Of a stretch of 45,882 bases of DNA, positions 29,305 through 37,701 are shown one piece after another. The DNA is from Aquificaceae bacterium. Lineage in GTDB: Bacteria; Aquificota; Aquificia; Aquificales; Aquificaceae. How positions within the stretch are numbered: the first letter of the stretch is position 1; each line of letters opens with the position of its first letter. Position numbers and translations under genes: made by a program. Where the stretch lies: contig WFPN01000329.1 in NCBI GenBank assembly GCA_015487535.1, positions 1-45,882 on the forward strand, read 5' to 3'. The notes below the pieces were generated by a model. That model saw only the letters and a program-made list of their open reading frames with translations. It was not told the origin of the DNA and did no database searches.

Positions 29305-30752
29305 TGTCTGTGAGACAGATACCTGTTTTCAGCTCCTACGAAGAGAAGGTGCAGTACGGGCTGAGGGTTGTTGAGGAGAACGCCCCGTTTTTCGAAGCGC
29401 TCGCCCAAATGAACCCGAGGTACAAGAGGATCTGGGAGAGTGGCGACAGGCACAAGCTGGCTCTCCTCGGTTTCATATTCGAGAATACTGTCGGGAGGAT
29501 AACCGAGGTGACCAAGACACCTCCCGAGACTGTGAGGAGGGCTTTGCTCGAGGGTAAGGGCATACTTGCGGAGGCTACTACCCTGAACGATATAGCGGGG
29601 TACGACATCAACTACCTTGGGGTTGTATCGTTCCTCTTTCCCACGCTCGTTGCTTCTGACATAGTGAACATACAGCCCCTCGAGGGACCTACGGGCGTGA
29701 TCTTCTACAAGAGGTATCTGACTGAGAAGGCGAAGGGTAAGGTGGCGGCTGGTACGGAGCTGACGAGGAGCGACCAGACCGATCAGGGAGCGGCCGAGCA
29801 GGGGATAGCCGGTGACCTCGTTGTGGATGAGAAGATAGGTACTGGGAACGGAACCAATACGACCTTTAACGGTACACTCGCTTGGACTCCTGTTGTCCCC
29901 ACCTCCGTTACTGTGACCGACGGGACGCAGATAGTTACTGACGACGGGAACGGAAACCTTACTGGGGATGGGAGTGGAACGATAAACTACGAGACCGGGG
30001 ATATAGCCGTTACCTTCAACGCCGCCCCTGCGAGTGGTGCGGACGTCACCGTAACGTACAGGTTCGAAAACCACGGGAATCAGTTCATGACCGTGAAGAT
30101 GAAGCTCGAGAAGAAGACTGTGTCCGCTCAGAGCAGGGTTCTCGGGTTCCAGTGGGAGGCGGAGGCCCAGCAGGATCTGCTCGCCTACCATCAGATAGCT
30201 ATAGAGGATGATGTCGCCACTACGCTTGTGGAGGAGGTCGCTACGGAGATAGACTCGAAGATACTTTCCGACCTGTATGCACTCGCTAATGCAGGGGTGT
30301 ACAAGGAGGTTTGGGACTCCACTCCTCCTGCGGGAACCGACCCGGTTCTCTATAGACAGACGATAGCCTTCGCTATAAGGAGGGTTTACACGAAGATCAT
30401 AGATGCTATAGGCAGGAGGCCTGCGAACTCGGTTGCCTTTGCGGTGTGTGGGGCTGACGCATGGCATTACGTGCAGACGAGCGGTAAGCTCCAGGACGGA
30501 AAGCTGGACGGGGACATAAACGTTTACTACTCTCCCCTTGTGCCTGCGAACTCCATCATAGTCGGTATCAAGGGGGCGGATGCTGTTACCGGCGGTTACG
30601 TTTACTCTCCTTACAGGCTCGAGGTTTCTCCTGCTGTCCCTGCGGTTGTCAACGGTCAGACTCACCCCTTCCTGTATGTCAAGGGGATACTGAGCAGGGA
30701 CGCCTTTACGGTTGTTAATCCCAAGTTCTATGGACTTGTTACTGTGGTCTGA
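29304..30752 (+). CDS. Major capsid protein, T4 gp23/HK97 fold, with inserted beta domain
   Basis: 482 aa from ATG 29304; the preceding in-frame GTG at 29301 is not needed. gp23-type marks include LALLGFIFENTVGR, IAGYDINYLGVVSFLFPTL, FEN near 254, and AVCGADAWHYVQTSG with VVGIKG-like strands near the end. Residues ~174-256 form a separate Gly/Thr/Asn-rich beta domain (TSVTVTDGTQIVTDDGNGN, TINYETGDIAVTFN), probably an Ig-like surface insertion stabilising or decorating the shell. Synthesis may be boosted by the strong GGAGG. Confidence 0.88.
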   Translation: MSVRQIPVFSSYEEKVQYGLRVVEENAPFFEALAQMNPRYKRIWESGDRHKLALLGFIFENTVGRITEVTKTPPETVRRALLEGKGILAEATTLNDIAGYDINYLGVVSFLFPTLVASDIVNIQPLEGPTGVIFYKRYLTEKAKGKVAAGTELTRSDQTDQGAAEQGIAGDLVVDEKIGTGNGTNTTFNGTLAWTPVVPTSVTVTDGTQIVTDDGNGNLTGDGSGTINYETGDIAVTFNAAPASGADVTVTYRFENHGNQFMTVKMKLEKKTVSAQSRVLGFQWEAEAQQDLLAYHQIAIEDDVATTLVEEVATEIDSKILSDLYALANAGVYKEVWDSTPPAGTDPVLYRQTIAFAIRRVYTKIIDAIGRRPANSVAFAVCGADAWHYVQTSGKLQDGKLDGDINVYYSPLVPANSIIVGIKGADAVTGGYVYSPYRLEVSPAVPAVVNGQTHPFLYVKGILSRDAFTVVNPKFYGLVTVV

Positions 30753-30765
30753 TCGGAGGTAGGGT

Positions 30766-31179
30766 ATGTACAGGGTCGAATTCAGTAAACTGATGGAGGC
30801 ACGTGCTCTCAAGGAGGGGAGGGGGCTTGCCTTCCCTCCTGATCTTGTTGAGGAGACTTCTGAGAAGGCCAAGGCTCTCGGGCTTAACGTTGACTACTCT
30901 CGTAAGGAGCTCCAGGGTGGAAATGTTGATTTTGCAAAGGTGGAGATTTCCTTTGAGAGGAGGCAGACCGTTTTCCTTATGGAGTCGGCCCACTTTAAGG
31001 ACAAAGACGAGTACGACTGTCGTATATATCTGAATGTCCCTGTTAAGTCGTGGGATAAGGTGGCTAAGGATGTAAGGGATCTTGAGGAGTTCGGGGAGGA
31101 GTTTGAAGGCAGGGCGGAGTTCTACAGGAAGGTATCAGAGCTGATCGACTACGTTGTTCAGAAACTGAGGAGGTTGTGA
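30766..31179 (+). CDS. Unknown head-region protein
   Basis: 137 aa with GGAGG before ATG 30766, between the capsid and connector genes. The middle (VEISFERRQTVFLMESAHFK) is beta-rich, and the C-terminal half is helical (AEFYRKVSELIDYVVQKLRR). A minor capsid, cement or assembly role is suggested only by position. Confidence 0.55.
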   Translation: MYRVEFSKLMEARALKEGRGLAFPPDLVEETSEKAKALGLNVDYSRKELQGGNVDFAKVEISFERRQTVFLMESAHFKDKDEYDCRIYLNVPVKSWDKVAKDVRDLEEFGEEFEGRAEFYRKVSELIDYVVQKLRRL

Positions 31180-31180
31180 T

Positions 31181-31375
31181 ATGAAGACTGTCAGAGTTAA
31201 GAACGTGTCTAAGACCGCTATCGGGGTGCCCAACGGTTCTGGCGGGACTGTTGTCATCGCTCCTGGGGAGGAAACGGAGATCCCCCAGAAGTATATGCCC
31301 CTGCTTGCGGGGCAGGTGGTCAAGGTGAAGAAGAAAACTGGTGGGAACCAGAGCAAGGAAGGTGAGAAGAAGTAG
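31181..31375 (+). CDS. Small beta-rich structural-region protein
   Basis: 64 aa: RVKNVSKTAIGVPNGSGGTV, then IAPGEETEIPQKYMPLLAG, then a Lys-rich tail. Its start resembles the 58-aa protein at 34591 (VKNIS...), and both have Gly/Lys-rich ends, so the two may be relatives used as small virion parts. AGGAGG precedes the ATG. Confidence 0.55.
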   Translation: MKTVRVKNVSKTAIGVPNGSGGTVVIAPGEETEIPQKYMPLLAGQVVKVKKKTGGNQSKEGEKK

Positions 31376-31383
31376 GTTGGGCG

Positions 31384-32070
31384 ATGACCAAGGATGAGCT
31401 GATTACTGCTATAAGGGCGTATCTCGGTGATGGGGTTGTCGGGGTTGAGCTCACTCCTGCTCAGCTGGATGTTGTTGTCGGGTCTTCTCTAAGGTGGCTT
31501 TCAAGGTTCTTCAAGAGGACAGGGTCTCTGACCCTTACTCCAGCATCCGGGCAGTCGAAGTTTGACCTCAGCGGTCTCCCTTATGGTGCGGAAGTTGTCG
31601 ATGTGAGGAGGGCCCCCGTTTCCTCCCCTCCCTCTTACTTTTTGGAGGATGACATCTATCCCTTTCACGAGAGCGCCCCTGATGTGGGCGAGTATGCGAT
31701 AGGGCTCAACTATTCCGAGGTTGCCAGGAAGATGCTTGGCAGAGATCCTGTGTGGAAGTACGATCCCCCTTATCTCTACATCAGCCCTCCTGCTGGTGAT
31801 GGGGAGACTGTGAAGGTGTATTACACGTTGCCCTTGACCGCTGTGGAGGATGTTCCGGACAAGTTTCTCGTTCCGCTCGTGGAGTATGCGAAGGGAGAGG
31901 CTAAAGAGATACTCGGGAGGATAAGGGGTAAGTACAGGGGCGTGCCTGCTCCGGAGGGACAGGTTGAGCTTGACGCCGATGTCCTCTTGCAGGAGGCAAG
32001 GGAGGACAAGGAGAGGGCCGAGGAGATGGTAAGAAAGCTTGTTCCGTCTGCCGGTTTTGTGGTCGGTTAG
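31384..32070 (+). CDS. Probable head-tail connector/adaptor
   Basis: 228 aa. The helical start (MTKDELITAIRAYLGDGVV, then SSLRWLSRFFKRTGSLTLT) leads to a beta-rich middle (YLYISPPAGDGETVKVYYT) and a long C-terminal helix (ADVLLQEAREDKERAEEMV). Order and pattern fit neck proteins placed after the capsid gene, but no single family stands out. The ribosome site is weak. It probably sits under the portal. Confidence 0.55.
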   Translation: MTKDELITAIRAYLGDGVVGVELTPAQLDVVVGSSLRWLSRFFKRTGSLTLTPASGQSKFDLSGLPYGAEVVDVRRAPVSSPPSYFLEDDIYPFHESAPDVGEYAIGLNYSEVARKMLGRDPVWKYDPPYLYISPPAGDGETVKVYYTLPLTAVEDVPDKFLVPLVEYAKGEAKEILGRIRGKYRGVPAPEGQVELDADVLLQEAREDKERAEEMVRKLVPSAGFVVG

Positions 32071-32079
32071 GAGGGTGGT

Positions 32080-32511
32080 ATGCTTGGCGAAGCAGAAAAG
32101 GCACAGCTGAAGAGGTTGATGAGGAAACTCAAGAGGAAGAACAAAAAACAGCTTAAGAAACTGGCAAAGGCTAATGTTGTTTATCCCGATGTTCTCAGCA
32201 CCGACAGGGATTACAGCTACCTTGCGAATACCTTGGTCGTTGAGTATGCGGAGATCCTTGAGGCCCTCCAGTATATGGAGGAACTTTCCGGGAAAGCTTT
32301 AGCTTGTGCGCAGAAGTATGCTGTGCTCGACGGGGAAGGGAACATAAAACACTTCAAGGGCCCTCCTGGGCAGGGTGTGAGGTTCAAGAACTGTGTCGAG
32401 TACTTCAGGTGTCTCGGGAAAAGCGAGGAACGGGCTAAGGGTATATGTGCGGCTATAGCGAGGGCAAAGTGTAGGGCAGGAGCTAAGTATGCCTGCGGGA
32501 GGAGGAAATGA
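32080..32511 (+). CDS. Unknown basic, Cys-rich protein
   Basis: 143 aa. The N-terminus is extremely basic (LKRLMRKLKRKNKKQLKKLA) and the C-terminus Cys-rich (FKNCVEYFRCLGKSEERAKG, then ICAAIARAKCRAGAKYACG), which could hold zinc or disulfides. The last part resembles small helical cysteine motifs in some head proteins, but I cannot name the family. The charge suggests contact with packaged DNA. GGAGGG precedes the ATG. Confidence 0.5.
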   Translation: MLGEAEKAQLKRLMRKLKRKNKKQLKKLAKANVVYPDVLSTDRDYSYLANTLVVEYAEILEALQYMEELSGKALACAQKYAVLDGEGNIKHFKGPPGQGVRFKNCVEYFRCLGKSEERAKGICAAIARAKCRAGAKYACGRRK

Positions 32512-32804
32512 CCGAAAAGCAGAAGAGGTTTTTAATGAGGCTTGCAGAGGAGATAGGTATGGGGAGGTTCCTGGAGATCGTAGAGGAGGAGGGCGTGAAT
32601 GTAAGCTCTCTAATATCGAGGTGCACTAAAGAGGTTGAGGAACTTTCCCTTTTGAAGGAGAAGATCTCAAAGCACCCGAGGTTCAAGGAGAAGTACGACT
32701 GGAGGATACTCCTTTATGCGGACAAGGAGCTTTGCGAACTCATGCTCGAAGACCTTGAGAGCTCCAAGAGCATAGAGGAAGAACTGAAGGAGGCCTTCAG
32801 ATGA
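32508..32804 (+). CDS. Unknown small helical protein
   Basis: 98 aa with GGAGGAGG before ATG 32508, overlapping both neighbours by 4 bp. It is helical and acidic at the end (DKELCELMLEDLESSKSIEE). No family was recognised; it belongs to the neck-gene block. Confidence 0.5.
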   Translation: MTEKQKRFLMRLAEEIGMGRFLEIVEEEGVNVSSLISRCTKEVEELSLLKEKISKHPRFKEKYDWRILLYADKELCELMLEDLESSKSIEEELKEAFR

Positions 32805-33019
32805 GGATAAAGATAGGAGCGGTTGATCAAGAGGTAGGTGTTTTGCTTGTGAAGACCTCGAAAGAGCAGATTGAGAAGGTAGGAAGAGAGGAGTTCAGGA
32901 AGAGGGTGGAAAAGGCCCTCGATGTTCTCTTTACAGAGATAGAAAGGGCTTTGGGCGATGGGAGGACTTCTTACGTGGAGAAGACCTTGGTTTTGGGAAG
33001 GAGACAGCTAAATGATTGA
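32801..33019 (+). CDS. Unknown small protein
   Basis: 72 aa, with a beta start (RIKIGAVDQEVGVLLVKTSK) and a helical middle. AAGGAGG precedes ATG 32801. It is coupled to both neighbours by short overlaps. The neck-block position suggests a structural or assembly role; nothing more is visible. Confidence 0.5.
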   Translation: MRIKIGAVDQEVGVLLVKTSKEQIEKVGREEFRKRVEKALDVLFTEIERALGDGRTSYVEKTLVLGRRQLND

Positions 33020-33416
33020 GGATTACAACCCAGATCCTTACGTGGCCGAGAGTTTTTCTCTTTTCTACAGACTTGTGAACGTTTACCCTCTCGATTCGAA
33101 CGCAACTCAGATAGATGCTCTTTACGGCGAGAGTAAGGGGAGGGTTTATCCATCCACGCCTGTGCAGGTTCCTCTTTACTACAGGTTTGACATAGACGAG
33201 AAGACTCTTACTAAGTTCGGGATAGACAGGAAGGAGGATCTTTTCATAGGCATAAGCAAGTCCTTAGCCCAGCAGTCGGGGTGGACTCCAAAGATAGGGG
33301 ATCTTGTAGAGATAGGGGGTGAGAGGTTTGAGATAACTACGCTAAAGCCCCAGAGGGCTATGAACGGAGAGGTTTACATTCTCGTGGGGACTGCAAAGAG
33401 ATGGCAATCAGGATAA
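33012..33416 (+). CDS. Neck/head-closure-like protein
   Basis: 134 aa. After a short N-terminal arm it shows the beta-barrel pattern of head-closure proteins: SKGRVYPSTPVQVPLYYRFD, then PKIGDLVEIGGERFEITTLK and GEVYILVGTAKRW. Such proteins plug the connector and bind the tail. AGGAGACAG precedes the ATG. The assignment rests on fold pattern and gene order. Confidence 0.55.
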   Translation: MIEDYNPDPYVAESFSLFYRLVNVYPLDSNATQIDALYGESKGRVYPSTPVQVPLYYRFDIDEKTLTKFGIDRKEDLFIGISKSLAQQSGWTPKIGDLVEIGGERFEITTLKPQRAMNGEVYILVGTAKRWQSG

Positions 33417-33988
33417 AGCCCGTAGGGAAGGTTTACGAGCCAAGAGCGATTAAAAAAGTGGTAAAGGAGTACATAGACAGGGGGGTGGAGGAGATAGCTA
33501 ATGAACTTGCACAAAACGTCGCTAAGAGGGTTCAGCCTAACTGGATAAGGGAAAGGACACGCTTACTCCTTAAGAGGGCCAGGCGGATAGAGAAGGGGTA
33601 CGAGAAGAGGATGGCAGAGTATGTAGCGAATTATCTAAGAAAGGGCATTTTAAGGCAGAAATGGAAGAGCAGGTGGAAGCCCTTGAGCGAGAAATACCGC
33701 AGATACAAGCTCAGGAAGGGATTGGATACGAGGATACTCTTGGCTTACCACTACTACGTCAACTCCATAACTGTTTACCAGTTGGGGGAAGACTGGGTGG
33801 TAGGGACTAAACCTTTCCAGAAGCATCCTAAGACGGGAATTCCCATGGAAAAGCTCGCAAGGTTTTTGGAGTTCGGGACACGGAATATGCCCGCAAGGCC
33901 ACACTGGAGACCCGCTTTTAAGGAAGCCCAAAAGAACGCAGGCTATGTTTTGAGAAGGTATCTCAGGGATGTTAAGGCTTTTGGATGA
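33401..33988 (+). CDS. HK97 gp10-like tail-completion protein
   Basis: 195 aa. The C-terminal KLARFLEFGTRNMPARPHWR, then PAFKEAQ, is the hallmark of HK97 gp10-type proteins (EFGT..MPARPF..PA). The N-terminal half is a long basic helix (VAKRVQPNWIRERTRLLLKR). It is thought to sit at the head-tail interface or end of the tail tube. It overlaps both neighbours; only a weak AGAG precedes ATG 33401. Confidence 0.7.
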   Translation: MAIRIKPVGKVYEPRAIKKVVKEYIDRGVEEIANELAQNVAKRVQPNWIRERTRLLLKRARRIEKGYEKRMAEYVANYLRKGILRQKWKSRWKPLSEKYRRYKLRKGLDTRILLAYHYYVNSITVYQLGEDWVVGTKPFQKHPKTGIPMEKLARFLEFGTRNMPARPHWRPAFKEAQKNAGYVLRRYLRDVKAFG

Positions 33989-34544
33989 GGTTACAAAACA
34001 ACTTCTCAGCGGGTTTGTGGTGGAGAGGGGCGGGCAGTATGTAAGCGTGAGCAGGGTGATCTACTCCACCCCTGAAAGGGCCTTCTCGGACTCCGATAAG
34101 CGGATAGACCTTCCTGTGATCTCTTTCTTCAGGTTTTCTCAAGAGTTCTCTCAGGAGGCCAATAATCTTGCAGTACAGGAGGTAGGAGGAATTATTAAGG
34201 ACAAAGCCACTTACACGGGCAGGAGGTACAAGCTCGTCCCAGTTTCGGCTTCTTACCAGGTAGACTTCTGGGTCAAGTTCACAGACGACCTCCAGATTCT
34301 CCAGACCCAGCTCCTCCACTACTTTAGACCTGTGAAGAGGTACTACCTTGAGATAGATACAGGTGTGGGTGCTCCCCTTGATTACTCGCTTTCAGGTATG
34401 ACGGACAACTCTGATCTGGAGCCTGGAGAAGAGGAAAGGGTTTTGAGGTTTACTGCGGATCTGGAGGTGAAAGGCTATCTGCCTCTCGAAGCGGTCGATG
34501 TGAAGTTGGTAAAAGATGTCATCGCGTATGTAGATGTTTTATGA
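33969..34544 (+). CDS. Probable tail-terminator/neck protein
   Basis: 191 aa, beta-rich (VPVSASYQVDFWVKFTDDLQ, then LLHYFRPVKRYYLEIDTGVG), last gene before the sheath block and palindrome copy 7. Such a place and size fit tail terminators or sheath stabilisers of myoviruses. No strong motif was seen. It overlaps the gp10-like gene by 20 bp, and its ribosome site is weak. Confidence 0.5.
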   Translation: MLRLLDEVTKQLLSGFVVERGGQYVSVSRVIYSTPERAFSDSDKRIDLPVISFFRFSQEFSQEANNLAVQEVGGIIKDKATYTGRRYKLVPVSASYQVDFWVKFTDDLQILQTQLLHYFRPVKRYYLEIDTGVGAPLDYSLSGMTDNSDLEPGEEERVLRFTADLEVKGYLPLEAVDVKLVKDVIAYVDVL

Positions 34545-34576
34545 TTGCAAGGTTTAATCACAATTTGTAAGTTATT
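34545..34576 (+). promoter_or_regulatory. Palindromic promoter/operator motif, copy 7
   Basis: AATCAC-N9-GTTATT at 34556-34576, with TTGCAA at 34545-34550 and TAAGTT 17 bp after it. AGGAGG and the 58-aa gene follow. This copy opens the tail block. Confidence 0.65.
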
Positions 34577-34590
34577 ATAGGAGGCACACC

Positions 34591-34767
34591 ATGAAAGTAA
34601 AGAATATCTCTGGACAAGTGATCAACACCTCCAAAGGATTGCTCCTCCCGCTTGAAGAGAAGGAGCTCGACAAAGGAGAGGCGGAAAGGCTGATAAGGAG
34701 AGGGCTTGTGATAGCGACAAAGGACCTTCCAAAACCCCCTAAACCCCAAGAAGGAGGTAACAAGTAA
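34591..34767 (+). CDS. 58-aa protein before the sheath gene
   Basis: MKVKNISGQVINTSKGLLLP, then LEEKELDKGEAERLIRRGLV and a Pro/Lys-rich tail. AGGAGG lies 7 bp before the ATG, and the stop TAA shares its last A with the sheath ATG, so the gene is well supported despite its size. It resembles the small protein at 31181 in its opening strand. It may be a small tail or virion part. Confidence 0.7.
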   Translation: MKVKNISGQVINTSKGLLLPLEEKELDKGEAERLIRRGLVIATKDLPKPPKPQEGGNK

Positions 34768-36242
34768 TGGGCGTGTTTGTATCTCCCGGAGCTTACACGG
34801 TAGAGGAGGATTTTAGTCTATACGCCCCCGCCTTGGCAACTTCAATATGCGCCATGGTGGGGTGGACTCCCAAGGGGAGGACGGACGAGCCTCAGTTTGT
34901 CACAAATGTCCAGCAGCTTTTAGACACTTTCGGCAAGCCTTCCCCTGACAACTTACTCCTCCACTCCGCAATAGCCTTTTTGGAGTTTGGCAACAAGCTT
35001 TGGGTAAAGAGGGTCGTGGGCCCCAACGCTACGAGGGCGAGCGTGACCATAGACGACGGGGACGCTACCGCTCCCACCAACGTTATCACCGTTACCGCAG
35101 TAGGAGAAGGAGCTTACTACAACGAAGTGGCGGTTCAAATTCAGTCCACAGACCCCCTCATAGGGACAGGGTTTGACCTGATAGTCAAAGACAGGGGCGA
35201 AGTTGTAGAGGTTTTTAAAGACCTTACCACAGATCCCGCAAATTCTAAGAGGTATGTAGGCAACATAAAGAGCAAGTACATCACTGTAACGGTTCTTGAC
35301 ACGACCAAGGCCCCCAAGAGCGGGACTTTCCAGCTTACTGGAGGGAGCGACGACCTTGCTAACCTATCTTCTGCGGAGATAATAGCTGGGCTTCAGACCT
35401 TCCTCTCTGAGAATTACGACGTCAACATCCTTTGTGCTCCTGGTTGGTCAGATGCGGCGGTCATAAACGAGGGGCTTTCCATCTGCCAGCAGAGAGCGGA
35501 TTGCATGTACATAGCGGATCCCCCCATAGGGCTTACTCCTCAAGAGGTAGTGGACTGGCACAACGGGGCGGGAGCTTGGAGTGGTCAGCATCAGGCTTTC
35601 AACTCTTCTTACGGGGCTCTTTACTGGCCCTGGCTTAAGGTCTATGACTCTTTCAGCAGAAGGGAGATATGGGTTCCTCCTTCGGGTTTTGTGGCAGGGG
35701 TGTATGCCTACAACGACACGGTGGCGGAACCTTGGTTCGCCCCTGCTGGTTTCGTGAGGGGCAAACTCATAAAGCCCTTGGCGATCGAACACAACGCAAC
35801 TCAAGGGGAAAGGGACCTTCTCTACGGAACCCCTAACGCAGTAAACCCGATAGTGAACTTCAGGGGGGACGGGATAGTTATATGGGGGCAGAGGACGCTT
35901 CAAAGAAAGCCCTCGGCAACGGACAGGGTAAACGTGAGGAGGCTTCTCCTGTATGCGAGGAAGGTGATAGCGACCTCGGTCAAGTACATGACTTTTGAGC
36001 CTAACGACCCGCAGACTTGGAGAAGGTGGGTAAACCTCGTCCAGCCCTTCTTTGAAGATATTAAGGACAGGAGAGGTGTTTACGATTTCAAGGTCGTCTG
36101 TGATGAGACGACTAACACACCACAGACTATAGACAGGAACGAAATGCACGGGTATATACTCCTGAAGCCCACGAAGACCGCTGAAGTGATAGTAAACCAC
36201 TTCAGGATTCTGAGCACGGGTGCAAACTTTGATGAAATTTAA
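34767..36242 (+). CDS. Contractile tail sheath protein
   Basis: 491 aa. It opens MGVFVSPGAYTVEEDFS, then LATSICAMVGWTPKG and WVKRVVG, the usual N-terminus of sheath proteins. The C-terminal domain has FEPNDPQTWRRWVNLVQPFF, then GVYDFKVVCDETTNTPQTI and GYILLKPTKTAEVIV, the typical conserved sheath core. The protein forms the contracting outer tube. It starts one base before the end of the 58-aa gene, with AAGGAGG upstream. It fixes the phage as a myovirus. Confidence 0.93.
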   Translation: MGVFVSPGAYTVEEDFSLYAPALATSICAMVGWTPKGRTDEPQFVTNVQQLLDTFGKPSPDNLLLHSAIAFLEFGNKLWVKRVVGPNATRASVTIDDGDATAPTNVITVTAVGEGAYYNEVAVQIQSTDPLIGTGFDLIVKDRGEVVEVFKDLTTDPANSKRYVGNIKSKYITVTVLDTTKAPKSGTFQLTGGSDDLANLSSAEIIAGLQTFLSENYDVNILCAPGWSDAAVINEGLSICQQRADCMYIADPPIGLTPQEVVDWHNGAGAWSGQHQAFNSSYGALYWPWLKVYDSFSRREIWVPPSGFVAGVYAYNDTVAEPWFAPAGFVRGKLIKPLAIEHNATQGERDLLYGTPNAVNPIVNFRGDGIVIWGQRTLQRKPSATDRVNVRRLLLYARKVIATSVKYMTFEPNDPQTWRRWVNLVQPFFEDIKDRRGVYDFKVVCDETTNTPQTIDRNEMHGYILLKPTKTAEVIVNHFRILSTGANFDEI

Positions 36243-36255
36243 GGAGGTGTGAGCT

Positions 36256-36789
36256 ATGGCTTTTAGCCCGCCTGAACAGCCTCAGGTTCAAGTTGTGAAA
36301 CCTACCTTGGCTAAGGTAAGAAAGCACGCTTACCTCTTTCACTTCTATCCAAACGCAACCCTTAAGGGGATGGTGAACGGGATAGAGGACGTAATTCTGA
36401 TGACCTGCTCGAGGGTGTCCATTGATGGGGGCTCCTTCGATGAGATAACCGCAGATTACGTCAACTACAGGGAGAGCAAACCGGGTAAGTACACGCCAGG
36501 ACAACTGACTCTTACCGTGAAGCCTGATGAAGACGGGAAGATTTTTGAATTCATAGATGCTTGGAAGAGGATTATCTTTGACCCAGAGAGCGGGGCTATG
36601 GCCCATGCCCGGCACTATGAATGTTCTGGGGAGCTTGAGGTTCTCACTATCAGCGGACAGCCCATAAAGAGGTGGAAGTTTGTAGGTCTTTGGCTCCAAA
36701 CTGTTCCCACGATGGACTTTGATTACTCTGCAAGCGAAGAGCTTGAGGTGGATCTGACGCTCAAGTACAGGTACTTCACTCTTGCTTAA
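36256..36789 (+). CDS. Tail tube protein
   Basis: 177 aa directly behind the sheath gene, with AAGGAGG before ATG 36256. Beta-rich: MVNGIEDVILMTCSRVSIDG, LTLTVKPDEDGKIFEFIDAW, and a last strand set WLQTVPTMDFDYSASEELEV followed by LTLKYRYFTL. Size, order and ending match T4 gp19-like inner tubes. Confidence 0.8.
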   Translation: MAFSPPEQPQVQVVKPTLAKVRKHAYLFHFYPNATLKGMVNGIEDVILMTCSRVSIDGGSFDEITADYVNYRESKPGKYTPGQLTLTVKPDEDGKIFEFIDAWKRIIFDPESGAMAHARHYECSGELEVLTISGQPIKRWKFVGLWLQTVPTMDFDYSASEELEVDLTLKYRYFTLA

Positions 36790-36815
36790 AAGGGGCTTTA
36801 GAGAGGAGAGAGGAA

Positions 36816-37679
36816 ATGGGTAAGACAGTGATGATGCCTTATGAGCCCGAGGCTCAGAGGATGTTGCTACCTTCGAGGGGCATACCTTACGGGACGGACG
36901 GAACCGCTCTTATCCGTCCCATGACCGCAAGAGAGGAGAAGGTTTTAGCCACTGCAAGCCCCCAGACTTACTTGGACGCTATAGATGAGATCATTTCAAG
37001 GTGCCTTAAAGAGCCCGACATTCCTCCAGAGGAGCTCACCGAAGGGGACAGGTCTTTTATCCTCTACTGGCTCAGGATAAACTCGTACTTCCCCCAATAC
37101 AGGGTAGAGCTAACGTGTCCCAAGTGCGGGGAGGACTTTACCACGGTGATAGACCTTTCGGAACTTCCCATAAAGATGCTTCCAGAGGGGATAAGGGAGC
37201 CTTTTGAGGTAAAGATAGCAAACCAGGTTGTAGGCTTGAGGTTTTACAGGGGCAAGGATGAAAAGGGACTATACAGCATGGAACGTGATCTCGCCAAGAA
37301 GAGAGGAGACACGAGAGATAGATACATCTACAGGTATGCCCTCGCTATAGAGACCATAGGAGGGGAGAGGGCGGACTTTGCCACCGCCAAAAGTTTCGTG
37401 GAAAGTCTCACAGGCAAAGATCTTGCAAGACTCAGAGGTGCTTTGGCGAAAATGGACCACGGCGTAGTCTTTGAGCAGAGGATAGAGTGCCCTCTTTGCG
37501 GCAAGTCCTCCAACTTCAGGATACCTATAACCGCCGAGTTTTTTCTTCCAACAGAGGATTACGACGGAGAAGGTTATGGAGAGGATCTATCTAATAGTCA
37601 AACTCTTGAAGATCCCCTATTCGGAAGCGGAGATGATGGCAGTAAACGAAAGGGAGTGGCTCATAGAGAGGGCAATTGA
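36816..37679 (+). CDS. T4 gp26-like baseplate hub assembly protein with zinc ribbon
   Basis: 287 aa. A split four-Cys site, CPKCGED (C101, C104) and CPLCGKS (C225, C228), encloses a beta-rich domain (LPIKMLPEGI, VVGLRFYRGKDE). That is the pattern of the T4 baseplate protein family (gp26) found between tube and tape-measure genes, where tail chaperones usually sit. The last ~40 codons read as a Gly/Asp/Ser-rich tail and overlap another frame coding a more protein-like 41-aa peptide. GAGAGGA precedes ATG 36816. Confidence 0.7.
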   Translation: MGKTVMMPYEPEAQRMLLPSRGIPYGTDGTALIRPMTAREEKVLATASPQTYLDAIDEIISRCLKEPDIPPEELTEGDRSFILYWLRINSYFPQYRVELTCPKCGEDFTTVIDLSELPIKMLPEGIREPFEVKIANQVVGLRFYRGKDEKGLYSMERDLAKKRGDTRDRYIYRYALAIETIGGERADFATAKSFVESLTGKDLARLRGALAKMDHGVVFEQRIECPLCGKSSNFRIPITAEFFLPTEDYDGEGYGEDLSNSQTLEDPLFGSGDDGSKRKGVAHREGN

Positions 37680-37701
37680 AGACCTTGAAAAAGGGCTATG
37701 A
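37576..37701 (+). CDS. 41-aa protein overlapping gp26-like gene, candidate second tail chaperone
   Basis: ATG 37576 with GGAG six bases upstream, in the +1 frame of the gp26-like gene. It reads MERIYLIVKLLKIPYSEAEM and later NEREWLIERAIEDLEKGL; the stop TGA overlaps the tape-measure ATG. The helical, well-balanced sequence looks more like real protein than the main frame here. In many phages the gene directly before the tape measure is a tail chaperone made by frameshift or overlap. Either a separate start or a shift at the T6 run (37539-37544) could express it. Confidence 0.6.
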   Translation: MERIYLIVKLLKIPYSEAEMMAVNEREWLIERAIEDLEKGL

